A stretch of 24,825 nt of DNA from Zoogloea sp. (GTDB lineage: Bacteria; Pseudomonadota; Gammaproteobacteria; Burkholderiales; Rhodocyclaceae): positions 1-24,825 of the forward strand of contig JADKKC010000051.1 of NCBI GenBank assembly GCA_016720685.1, written 5' to 3'. The notes under the pieces were generated by a model. It did not search any database and was not told where the DNA came from. It saw nothing but the letters and a program-made list of their open reading frames with translations. The translations under genes and the position numbers were made by a program. Positions 7,869 to 15,108 of the stretch are shown here, piece after piece (positions within the stretch are counted from its first letter, which is position 1; each line of letters starts with the position of its first letter).

Positions 7869-9083
7869 TCAGCGCCGGGCCGTGGCGGGAGAACTCAGAA
7901 TCACCCGGCGCTGCAGCGTCACCAGGCTTTCCACCACTTCGCCCCAGGCCAGGTTAGAAACCCGCTTGCGCGCCGCCAGGCGCTGCCCGGCGCGCAGTTC
8001 GGGGGATTCCGCCATAGCCAGCGCACCGGCGACAAAACCGGCCTCGTCGCCGGGCCGGACCAGCCAGCCATGTACGCGGTGATCGATCAGCTCGATGGCC
8101 GCGGCCTGCCCGTAGGCCACCACCGGCACACCGCTGGCCAGCGCCTCGGCCACCACGTTGCCGTAGGTTTCGGTGAGGCTGGGAAACAGGAACAGATCGC
8201 CGCTGGCGTAGTGTTCGGCAAGCAGCACGCCGGTTTGCGCACCGGCAAACACCGCCCGCGGCTGGCGCGCCTGCATGCCGGCCATGGCCGGGCCGCTGCC
8301 CACCATCACCAGGCGGGCCCGCGGGTGGCGGGCCTGGATCGCCTCGAAGGCCTTTTCGATCAGGCTCAGGTTTTTTTCGGGGGCAATGCGCCCCACGCAC
8401 ATCACGGCCAGATCGTCGGGCGCGAGGCCCCACTGGCGACGCAGGGTTTCGCTGCGCCGGGCCGGGTCGAAGAGCGTCGTGTCCACACCGCGGGACACCA
8501 CATCCACCCGCGCAATGCCCTGCTCCGCCAGCTCGCCGCACAGGGCGCGGGTGGGCACCAGGGTCAGGTCGGCGCGGTTATGAAACTTGCGCAGGTAGGC
8601 CGCCATCGGGCGCTTCAGCCAACCCACGCCATAGTGGCCGGTGTAGCTGTGAAAATTGGTGTGGAACTCGCTGATCACCGGCAGCTTGAGCTTGCGCGCG
8701 GCCGTCAGCGCCGACCAGCCGAGCGGCCCCTCGGTCACCACCTGCACCACATCGGGCCGCTGCAGCGACCAGCGCCTCAGCAGCAGCTTGCGGGCCGGCA
8801 GGCCAAGCTGCAGGTTGGCATAGCGGGGAATCGGAATGCCGCGGGCGAGCAGCTCCTCGACCCCGCCGGACGCATCGCCCGCCAGGATCATGCCCCCCTC
8901 GTGCACCTGCCGCGGGCGGATCAGGTCCACCCGGTGCCCGGCCGCGGCCAGGCCCTCCACCATGCGTCCGGTGGTCATGGCCACCCCGTTGATTTCAGGC
9001 GGAAACGTCTCGGTCACCACGGCCACCCGAAGGGGTGTCAGCGGGCTGACGATTTCCTGGCAAACAAGTCCGGCTCGATCCAT
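7869..9083 (-). CDS. GT4-family glycosyltransferase (GT-B fold)
   Basis: 404 residues. The N-terminal donor-independent domain opens with RVAVVTETFPPEINGVA (residues 19-35), typical of GT4 mannosyl/glucosyl transferases of the MgtA/PimB-like type. The C-terminal half has CVGRIAPEKNL (229-239) and the retaining-GT EX7E motif, LTETYGNVVAEAL (Glu305 and Glu313), for nucleotide-sugar binding. The start at ATG 9083 was chosen because the codons further upstream encode a basic, low-complexity sequence without family similarity; the ribosome site is weak. There are no membrane helices, so it is cytosolic or peripheral, probably modifying a glycolipid or polysaccharide. The acceptor cannot be told. 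It ends 12 bases from the convergent TIR-WD40 gene and lies beyond the terminator of the alcohol dehydrogenase gene, so it is likely transcribed separately. Confidence 0.88.
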   Translation of the reverse strand: MDRAGLVCQEIVSPLTPLRVAVVTETFPPEINGVAMTTGRMVEGLAAAGHRVDLIRPRQVHEGGMILAGDASGGVEELLARGIPIPRYANLQLGLPARKLLLRRWSLQRPDVVQVVTEGPLGWSALTAARKLKLPVISEFHTNFHSYTGHYGVGWLKRPMAAYLRKFHNRADLTLVPTRALCGELAEQGIARVDVVSRGVDTTLFDPARRSETLRRQWGLAPDDLAVMCVGRIAPEKNLSLIEKAFEAIQARHPRARLVMVGSGPAMAGMQARQPRAVFAGAQTGVLLAEHYASGDLFLFPSLTETYGNVVAEALASGVPVVAYGQAAAIELIDHRVHGWLVRPGDEAGFVAGALAMAESPELRAGQRLAARKRVSNLAWGEVVESLVTLQRRVILSSPATARR

Positions 9084-9162
9084 GCGGCCAGTGTCGCGGC
9101 GCGATGCTGCACGGGTGTGACGACGAAGTGATCGGGGGATGACGAGCCGCGCCACGGCGAAC

Positions 9163-9194
9163 AAAAAAAGGCACGGACGAATCCGTGCCCTTTT
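9163..9194 (-). terminator. Rho-independent terminator of the alcohol dehydrogenase gene
   Basis: GGCACGGA - CGAA - TCCGTGCC stem-loop, flanked by A7 on the left and T4 on the right. On the minus strand it reads as a strong hairpin followed by T7, 25 bases after the dehydrogenase stop codon. It could work in both directions. Confidence 0.88.
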
Positions 9195-9218
9195 GCACTG
9201 CAAGAAGCCGTTTCCTGC

Positions 9219-10997
9219 TTACTTGCCGGCGACCTTGCTGTCGTGCAGCTTGAACACCCACACCGAACCGCCCTGTTCCAGGAAGTTCACGCGACGGGCC
9301 ACGTCGCCGCCCCACAGGGGAACCGCGCCGCCCCAGCCGGACACCACGGCGACGTACTGCTCGCCGTTTTCCTGCCAGGTCACCGGGGGCGCAACCACGC
9401 CGGAGCCGGTCTGGAAGGACCACACTTCCTTGCCGGTCTTGGCGTCCAGTGCCTTCAGGAAGCCTTCCGGCGTGCCATAGAAGCTGAGGCCGCCGCCGGT
9501 GGTCAGCACGCCACCCCACAGCGGGGCGAAGTTCTTGTTCTCCCAGACGATCTTGCCGGCAACCGGGTCGACCGCGCGCAGGGCGCCGATGTAGTCGTCG
9601 TGCAGGGCCTTGATCGTGAAGCCGGCGCCCAGGTAGGCCGCACCGCGCTTGTACGAGACCGGCTCGTTCCAGATGTCCATCGCCCACTCGTTGGCCGGCA
9701 CGTAGAACAGGCCGGTTTTCGGGTTGTAGGCGATCTGCTGCTGGTTCTTGCCACCCAGGAAGGACGGGGCCGCGACCACGGTCTTGCCCTTCTTGCCATC
9801 GGCGCCGGCGGTCGGATCGCCCGGGCGGTTTTCGTCCACGTAGATCGGCCGGCCGGTGGAGAGGTCGAAGCCCTTGGCCCAGCTGATGTCCTTCACGAAG
9901 GGGAAGGCGTTGATCAGCTTGCCGTTGGTACGGTCGATGACGAAGAAGAAGCCGTTGCGGTCGGCCTTGCCGCCGGCCTTGATGATCTGGCCCGTCTTCG
10001 GATCCTTGTAGTCGAAGGACACGAACTCGTTCACGCCGTCGAAGTCCCAGCCGTCGTGGGGCGTGGTCTGGTAGTGCCAGACGATCTTGCCGGTATCCGG
10101 GTCGATGGCCACGGTGGCCGACGAGTACAGGTTGTCGCCGGGGCGCAGGTGGCTGTTCCACGGGGCCGGGTTGCCGGTGCCGGCAAACACCAGGTTGGTG
10201 TCGGGGTCGTAGGTGGCGCCGTTCCAGGTGGCTGCGCCGCCGGTCTTCCAGAGGTCGCCCGTCCAGGTGGCGTTGAGGGTGCCGGAGATGCCGTTTTCGA
10301 CCTTCTCGCCATTCACCCACTTGTAGCCCATGTTGCCTTCGACGGTCGGGCGCACCCACACCATCTTGCCGGTCTTGGCGTCACGGGCTTCCATACGGCC
10401 CTGCACGCCAAACTCGCCACCGGACACGCCGGTGATGACCAGGCCCTTGACGATCAGCGGCGCTGCGGTGGCGGAGTAGCCGGCAGCGTAGTCGTCGATC
10501 TTGTCCTTCCACACAACCTTGCCGGTGTCCTTGTTCAGGGCCACGAGCTGCGCGTCCAGCGTGGCGAAGATCACCAGGTTGTCGTACAGCGCGGCGCCGC
10601 GGTTGACCACGTCGCAGCAGGGCATGATGCCTTCGGGCAGGCGGTGCTCGTACTTCCAGAGCTTCTTGCCGGTCTTGGCGTCCAGCGCAAACAGGCGGCT
10701 GTAGGACGCGGTGACGAACATCTTGCCGTCGTGGATCAGCGGCTGTGATTCCTGGCCGCGCTGCTTCTCGCCCCCGAAGGAAAACGACCACACCGGCACC
10801 AGGTTCTTCACCGTCTTGACGTTGACCTGTTCCAGCGCGCTGTAGCGCTGACCCTGCTGGCCAAGACCGAAGTGAACCACGTCACCGGTGGTCTTTGCGT
10901 CGTTGAGGATGTCGGCGTCGCTCACTTCCTTCGCCTGGGCTGCACCGGCAACCAGCAGCGCGGCAGCGATGACGGACATCGCGAACGGCTTTTTCAT
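9219..10997 (-). CDS. pedH: PQQ-dependent alcohol dehydrogenase, lanthanide-type (PedH/ExaF-like)
   Basis: 592 residues with a signal peptide (1-22, cleavage AQA-KE); a periplasmic eight-bladed quinoprotein that oxidises primary alcohols to aldehydes and passes electrons to a cytochrome c. Visible motifs: vicinal cysteines Cys127-Cys128 (MPCCDVV) forming the ring disulfide over PQQ; Glu195 (GGEFG) and Asn276 (GTGNPAPWN) as metal ligands; catalytic Asp318 in GWDFDG. Asp320, two residues later, is the additional aspartate found in XoxF and PedH; Ca2+ enzymes have Ala or Ser there. The enzyme is therefore probably rare-earth dependent (family knowledge plus inference). ATG 10997 has AGGAG 8-9 bases upstream; the in-frame ATG 11018 has its own AAAAGGAG. 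Transcription probably starts at the minus-strand sigma-54 site at 11103-11117. Its relay and regulatory genes are divergent; no cytochrome c550 gene is adjacent. Confidence 0.95.
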   Translation of the reverse strand: MKKPFAMSVIAAALLVAGAAQAKEVSDADILNDAKTTGDVVHFGLGQQGQRYSALEQVNVKTVKNLVPVWSFSFGGEKQRGQESQPLIHDGKMFVTASYSRLFALDAKTGKKLWKYEHRLPEGIMPCCDVVNRGAALYDNLVIFATLDAQLVALNKDTGKVVWKDKIDDYAAGYSATAAPLIVKGLVITGVSGGEFGVQGRMEARDAKTGKMVWVRPTVEGNMGYKWVNGEKVENGISGTLNATWTGDLWKTGGAATWNGATYDPDTNLVFAGTGNPAPWNSHLRPGDNLYSSATVAIDPDTGKIVWHYQTTPHDGWDFDGVNEFVSFDYKDPKTGQIIKAGGKADRNGFFFVIDRTNGKLINAFPFVKDISWAKGFDLSTGRPIYVDENRPGDPTAGADGKKGKTVVAAPSFLGGKNQQQIAYNPKTGLFYVPANEWAMDIWNEPVSYKRGAAYLGAGFTIKALHDDYIGALRAVDPVAGKIVWENKNFAPLWGGVLTTGGGLSFYGTPEGFLKALDAKTGKEVWSFQTGSGVVAPPVTWQENGEQYVAVVSGWGGAVPLWGGDVARRVNFLEQGGSVWVFKLHDSKVAGK

Positions 10998-11033
10998 TTT
11001 TCTGCTCCTTTGGGTCATTGAGTGTCTCCTTTT

Positions 11034-11102
11034 GAAAGGTGCTGAAGCACGCTCCGGGCGGCCACCTCCCGGCGCAACCAAAGCGCGCTTCAGCACCTTT
11101 CC
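11034..11102. repeat. Imperfect inverted repeat upstream of the alcohol dehydrogenase gene
   Basis: GAAAGGTGCTGAAGCACGC (from 11034) is mirrored by GCGCGCTTCAGCACCTTTC (to 11101), with one mismatch, separated by about 30 bases. The right arm covers the predicted transcription start of the dehydrogenase promoter, so it may act as an operator or DNA structure rather than a full RNA hairpin. Confidence 0.7.
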
Positions 11103-11117
11103 GCAAGAGCTGTGCCA
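11103..11117 (-). promoter_or_regulatory. Sigma-54 (-24/-12) promoter of the alcohol dehydrogenase gene
   Basis: On the minus strand the sequence is TGGCACAGCTCTTGCGG: GG of -24 and GC of -12 are exactly 10 bases apart, with the full TGGCAC and TTGC cores. The predicted start is near 11091, about 94 bases before ATG 10997. It is almost identical to the promoter facing the other way at 11318. Confidence 0.8.
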
Positions 11118-11317
11118 CCGTCGCTTGCCGCCATGCCGAAAAGCCCCCGGCGGGAAAACATCCTGATACGAAACGGAATCCGGCCCATTTGCCGGGGGGC
11201 GGCCACGTGTCACGGCTGCTTCATTCCTCATCAACTGCTCCAAAGCGCAACAGCCCGGAGCGGAACAGAACGCGGCGCAGGCAACAGGAAGACTCGTCCG
11301 GGCGGGGCCGCAGCCAC

Positions 11318-11332
11318 TGGCACAGAGCTTGC
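11318..11332 (+). promoter_or_regulatory. Sigma-54 (-24/-12) promoter of the relay/regulator operon
   Basis: TGGCACAGAGCTTGCGG has the full TGGCAC and TTGC cores with the obligatory GG-N10-GC spacing. The predicted start near 11344 leaves a ~47-base leader before the TTG start at 11391. It differs from the opposing dehydrogenase promoter at only two spacer positions, so both are probably fired by the same enhancer-binding protein, which is not encoded in this window. Confidence 0.8.
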
Positions 11333-11390
11333 GGAGTCTTCGCTCATACAGAGCGGCCGCCCACGTGCAGGCCGCCAACAGGAGACACGC

Positions 11391-12113
11391 TTGAACATCC
11401 ACCACGTCATTGCCGCTGCAGCACTCGCGCTCGGCCCCGGCATCGCCGCGGCGCAAACCGACCCGCTCGACTCGCCCCGCTGGGGTGACATGAAGAAGGA
11501 GTTTCTGCCGGCCGCCGCGCGGGTGGTGTTCGACGAACGGGTGCGGGTGATCGCCCCGCTCACCGCGGAGAACGCCCTCAACGTGCCGGTGAGCGTCGAC
11601 GCCAGCGCGCTTCCCGACGTGAAGGAAGTGCTGGTCTTCGCCGATTTCAATCCCATCGCCCGGATCGTCCGCTTCGAGCCCGGCGGCGCCCAGCCGGGCC
11701 TCGGCTTTCGCATCAAGCTGCAACAATCGTCACCCGTGCGCGCCGCGGCCCGCACCGGCGACGGCAGCTGGCACGTGGGCGGCACCTGGGTCAACACCAC
11801 CGGCGGCGGCTGCACCCTGCCCTCCACCGGCAGCGCCTCGCCCGAATGGCAAAAGCGCCTGGGCGAAGTGAGCAGCCGCGTGTGGCCGAAGAAAGAAGGC
11901 GGCGAGCGCCTCCGCCTGCGTGTCATCCACCCCGAGGACACCGGCCTCGCCGCCGGCATTCCGGCCTTCTACATTCAGCAGCTCGACCTGGCCGACGCCG
12001 CCGGCACGCCGCTGATGCACATCGAGGGCTTCGAGAAAAAATTGCCGACGACACCTGGGTGCTCACCGGCCGCAGCGAGGATTTCAGCTTCACCAACGGC
12101 GGCAACATCGTGA
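11391..12113 (+). CDS. Quinoprotein-associated SoxYZ-like carrier
   Basis: 240 residues as read, starting at TTG 11391 with AGGAGA 5 bases upstream and a signal peptide (1-21, AAA-Q), so periplasmic. Residues about 30-150 are SoxY-like and end in WVNTTGGGCTLPS, in which Cys141 corresponds to the swinging carrier cysteine. Residues about 170-215 are SoxZ-like (RLRVIHPEDTGL...PAFYIQQLDL...HIEGFE). This fused SoxY-SoxZ type is known next to PQQ dehydrogenases (quinoprotein relay family). After GFEKK (215) the frame runs into unrelated sequence and stops at 12113. One extra A in the A6 tract 12036-12041 joins it in frame to the zinc hydrolase. The SoxZ part seems to lack its usual last residues, so true fusion or deletion between two genes is possible. 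Confidence 0.82.
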   Translation: MNIHHVIAAAALALGPGIAAAQTDPLDSPRWGDMKKEFLPAAARVVFDERVRVIAPLTAENALNVPVSVDASALPDVKEVLVFADFNPIARIVRFEPGGAQPGLGFRIKLQQSSPVRAAARTGDGSWHVGGTWVNTTGGGCTLPSTGSASPEWQKRLGEVSSRVWPKKEGGERLRLRVIHPEDTGLAAGIPAFYIQQLDLADAAGTPLMHIEGFEKKLPTTPGCSPAAARISASPTAATS

Positions 12114-12889
12114 ACACCGCCTTCATCGTCACCCAAGCCGGCGTGCTGGTCATCGACAGCGGCCCGTCCCGCGCCTACGGCGAACAACTGCGCCGCGCCA
12201 TCGCCCGCATCACCCGCCAGCCGGTGGTGCGCGTCATCAACACCCATCACCACCCGGACCACTTCCTCGGCAACCAGGCCTTTGCACCCGACACCCTGGC
12301 CGCGCTGCCCGGCACCATCCACGGCATTCATACCGAAGGCGGCAGCTTCAACGACAACATGTACCGCCTCGCCGGCGACTGGATGGCCGGCACCGAACCC
12401 GTCGCCCCGACCCTGCCGCTGGCTGCCGGCCCGCTGGAGCTGGGCGGCCACCGGCTCGAACTGATCGCCCTTGAAGGCCACACCGGCGCCGATCTGGCGA
12501 TTCTCGACCGCAGCACCGGGGTTCTCTTTGCCGGTGACCTGATCTTCCACGACCGCGCGCCCACCACGCCCCACGCCCGCCTGCCCGCCTGGCAGGCCTC
12601 TCTCGACACGCTGGAGGCGCAGCCTTTCCGGCACCTCGTGCCCGGCCACGGCCCCGTCGCCACGGATGCCGGCCCGATCCGCCAAACCCGCGCCTGGCTC
12701 GGCTGGCTCGACCACACCCTGCGTCAGGCCGCCGACGAGGGGCTGGACATGACCGAAGCCCTGGCGCTTCCTCTGCCCGCCGAGTTCCGCCGGCTGGCCG
12801 TGGTGGACGCCGAATACCGGCGCTCCGTCGGGCAGTTGTATCCGGCTCTCGAACAGCAGGCGCTCCGCACCGGGAAGGCCCGGGAATGA
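12041..12889 (+). CDS. Quinoprotein relay system zinc metallohydrolase (no start of its own)
   Basis: The frame from 12041 encodes a metallo-beta-lactamase-fold protein: IADDTWVLTGRSEDFSF, GGNIVNTAFIVT, GVLVIDSGPS, the zinc motif NTHHHPDHFLGNQAF, then LEGHTGAD, LFAGDLIFHD and LVPGHGP. It closely fits the zinc metallohydrolases that accompany SoxYZ-like carriers and PQQ dehydrogenases; their substrate is not established. No ATG, GTG or TTG with a ribosome site, and no signal peptide, precedes the domain in this frame. Expression as read requires a -1 frameshift from the carrier, or the sequence is missing one A; the joined product would be 499 residues. The stop (TGA 12887-12889) overlaps the next ATG (12886). 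Confidence 0.82.
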   Translation: MADDTWVLTGRSEDFSFTNGGNIVNTAFIVTQAGVLVIDSGPSRAYGEQLRRAIARITRQPVVRVINTHHHPDHFLGNQAFAPDTLAALPGTIHGIHTEGGSFNDNMYRLAGDWMAGTEPVAPTLPLAAGPLELGGHRLELIALEGHTGADLAILDRSTGVLFAGDLIFHDRAPTTPHARLPAWQASLDTLEAQPFRHLVPGHGPVATDAGPIRQTRAWLGWLDHTLRQAADEGLDMTEALALPLPAEFRRLAVVDAEYRRSVGQLYPALEQQALRTGKARE

Positions 12890-13678
12890 GCGCCATCGCC
12901 ATCCAGCCCCGTGCCGCCGCGCTGCCGCGCCCGCTCAAGCTGGCCATCGGCGCCTCGGTCGCCGTCCACGCGCTGGCCCTGCTGTGGCAGCACGGCGGGC
13001 TGCCCCCCATGGACGGGAAAATCCCGCCAACACTGCAGGTGGTTCTGAAGCGCGCCACACCGATTCCGCAGCCGCCCGCCGAGGCCCGCTCCGCAGCCCA
13101 GCCGGTGGTGCCCGCGCCCGCAGCCCGCGCCAGGCCCGTCGACGCGGCCCGCACAACCCCGATCCTGAGCCGGCCGAGCAGCACCCTTGCCGCCCGGCCG
13201 GCGCCTGCAGTGCACACCGCCACCGCCCCGGCAACATCCGCGGGGGTCAAAGCGCCCCTCGAAGCACCCCTCGAAGCCCCCGCGGAAGCCGCTCCGCGCC
13301 CCCCGGCGCCTGCCCTTGCCGCCGCCCATGTCGACACCGCACCCCAACCGCCCGCCGCCGAGGAAGCCCCCGATCCGGCCCAACTCGAACGCTACGGGCG
13401 CAGCCTGTCCAGCCTGCTCGCGCGCCAGCAAAACTACCCCCGCATCGCCGCCCTGCGCGGCTGGGAGGGCGAGGTGCAACTGCGCGTCACCATCGCCCGC
13501 AAAGGGCAACATCGTCGCCACCCAGATCGTGCGCTCCAGCGGCTTCGAGGTGCTCGACCAGAACGCCGTCCAGCTCGTAACTTCCGCCGGCCCGCTGCCG
13601 CGCCCGCCCGAGCACCTGCAGAACCGCGAGATCCAGGTCATCGTTCCGGTGCACTACAAGCTGGAGAAATCCACATGA
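12886..13678 (+). CDS. TonB-like energy transducer (one-base frameshift)
   Basis: The start overlaps the hydrolase stop (ATGA). Residues 17-35 are an N-terminal membrane anchor, followed by a long Pro/Ala-rich periplasm-spanning segment (about 50-165) and a TonB C-terminal domain: RQQNYPRIAALRGWEGEVQLRVTIARKG. At the G3 tract 13504-13506 the frame breaks. Removing one G restores GNIVATQIVRSSGFEVLDQNA and the terminal VIVPVHYKLEKST, ending at TGA 13676-13678 for 263 residues. As written, the 12886 frame instead reads through nonsense into the histidine kinase as one 740-residue chain, which I think is an artefact. TonB proteins power outer-membrane uptake; placed beside a lanthanide-type dehydrogenase, a role in metal or metallophore uptake is an attractive inference. 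Confidence 0.75.
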
Positions 13679-15108
13679 GCCACGCCGCATGCGCCCCCGC
13701 ACAACAGGTCGCGGATGTTTCCATCCATCTCGCCCGCTCCCGTTCGCTGCGCCTGCGCGTCAGCCTCGTGCTCACCGCGCTGGCCGCTGCCTTCGTGCTG
13801 GCCGGCGCCGCACTGTGGGTGCGCGACGCCCGCCTGGCCATCGCCGAGGAAATCACCGCCGCCCACCGCGTAGCCGCCCAATGGCTGGCCGTGTCGGCTC
13901 GCGGCACGGCCAGCGGCGACCCGGCCTGGAGCGAACTCCGCTTGCTCGCCCACCTCACCGCGGTCGGACGCATCCGCGCCCATCAACTCGAAGCCCGCGA
14001 TCCAGGCGGCGCCCTGCTCTACCGCTCGCCGCCCTCCACCTACAAGGCCGGCCACGACGCCCCGGCGTGGTTTGCCCACTGGCTCGATCCGGATGTCCCG
14101 GCGCTCCACATCCAGGCTGGCACACTCGCCCTCAGCCTGCAGCCCGACGCCTCCCGCGCCATCGTCGATCTGTGGGACGACCTCACGGCGGCCACCGGAC
14201 GCGCGCTGCTCGCCCTCGCCGGCCTTTTTGCCGGCTGCTGGCTGGCGCTCGACCGCGCACTCAAGCCCCTCGACACCGTGATGGCCGCCCTCGACCGCAC
14301 CGGCCAGGGCAAATTCGACACCCGCCTGCCCGAACACGGCCCCGCCGAACTCGCCCGCCTCGCCCACGCCTTCAACGGCATGGCCGCCCAGCTCGACCGG
14401 GCCGTTGCCGACAACGTGCGCCTGAACCAGGAGCAAGCCGTCGCCCGGACCATCACCCAACGCCTCGAAGCCGACCGCTGCGCCATCGCCCGCGAACTGC
14501 ACGACGAACTCGGCCAGAGCATCACCGCCGTTGCCGCGCTGGCCGGCGCCATCCTCCAGCGCAGCGCCAGCAGCCCCAAAATCAGCCACAGCGCCGAAGT
14601 GATCCGGGAAGTCGCCTCGCGCATGCACGACGATGTACGCGCCCTTCTCACCCGCCTGCGCCCGCCCCTTCACGACCAGCGCCAAACCCTCGACGACGCC
14701 ATCCGCGGCTACCTTGCCGCATGGCACCAGCGTCACCCGGGCATCGAACTGGTCACCGAACTTTTCGCCGGCCCCCAAGCGCTGCCCGACGACATCACCC
14801 TCGCCGCGCTGCGCGTGGTGCAGGAATCCTGCACCAACATCGCCCGCCACGCCGAAGCCGGCCGCGTTCGCGTTCGCCTGCTGCGCGACGAAGCCGCCCT
14901 GATGCTCGAGATCACCGACAACGGCCGCGGCATCCAGCCCGCCGCCGGCCAGCCCGGCTTTGGCCTCACCGGCATGCGCGAGCGGATCGACGCCCTGGCC
15001 GGCAGCCTCGACATCAGCAGCCCGTCCTGCGGCGGCACGCGCATCCGCGCCCGCCTGCCGCTGGCATCCTCCACCGCCGCAACCGCCCCGGAGCCCGCCC
15101 AATCATGA
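13675..15108 (+). CDS. NarX/UhpB-type sensor histidine kinase
   Basis: 477 residues; the ATG overlaps the TonB stop (ATGA). Transmembrane helices at about 28-49 and 175-193 enclose a ~125-residue periplasmic sensor. HAMP follows (about 194-246), then HisKA_3 with phospho-acceptor His276 in ARELHDELGQS, and the ATPase domain with N box ESCTNIARHA (Asn388), G1 DNGRG (415-419) and GFGLTGMRER. It is the partner of the response regulator whose ATG overlaps its stop. By position it probably senses substrate or metal for the quinoprotein system, comparable to PedS2/PedR2 of Pseudomonas putida (family knowledge; orthology not shown). Confidence 0.92.
   Translation: MSHAACAPAQQVADVSIHLARSRSLRLRVSLVLTALAAAFVLAGAALWVRDARLAIAEEITAAHRVAAQWLAVSARGTASGDPAWSELRLLAHLTAVGRIRAHQLEARDPGGALLYRSPPSTYKAGHDAPAWFAHWLDPDVPALHIQAGTLALSLQPDASRAIVDLWDDLTAATGRALLALAGLFAGCWLALDRALKPLDTVMAALDRTGQGKFDTRLPEHGPAELARLAHAFNGMAAQLDRAVADNVRLNQEQAVARTITQRLEADRCAIARELHDELGQSITAVAALAGAILQRSASSPKISHSAEVIREVASRMHDDVRALLTRLRPPLHDQRQTLDDAIRGYLAAWHQRHPGIELVTELFAGPQALPDDITLAALRVVQESCTNIARHAEAGRVRVRLLRDEAALMLEITDNGRGIQPAAGQPGFGLTGMRERIDALAGSLDISSPSCGGTRIRARLPLASSTAATAPEPAQS

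Larger units (their letters stand above)
10998..11390. promoter_or_regulatory. Shared divergent control region of the quinoprotein island
   Basis: 393 bases between the dehydrogenase and the SoxYZ-like/hydrolase operon. It contains two oppositely oriented sigma-54 promoters about 200 bases apart, a 19-base imperfect inverted repeat next to the dehydrogenase gene, and an imperfect dyad CTGCTCCAAAGCGCAACAG at 11235-11253. The dyad could be an upstream activator site, but that is only a guess. ACAG recurs three times at 11250-11290 (GCAACAG, GGAACAG, GCAACAG). No credible gene lies here. Confidence 0.6.

Noticed and set aside
9243..10748. Plus-strand 501-residue open frame opposite the PQQ dehydrogenase
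   Set aside because: No family features; the antisense strand encodes a full-length recognised enzyme with signal peptide, promoter and terminator.
11178..11194. Small palindrome CCGGC-N6-GCCGG between the sigma-54 promoters
   Set aside because: Arms are only five bases of common GC sequence, so I would not call it an operator.
13654..15102. Minus-strand 482-residue open frame opposite the histidine kinase
   Set aside because: Low-complexity shadow; the plus strand has complete kinase motifs and coupled starts.
12886..15108. A real TonB-histidine kinase fusion of 740 residues
   Set aside because: The linker (about residues 207-263) is Arg/Pro nonsense, while another frame of the same DNA completes the TonB domain and the kinase has its own overlapping ATG.
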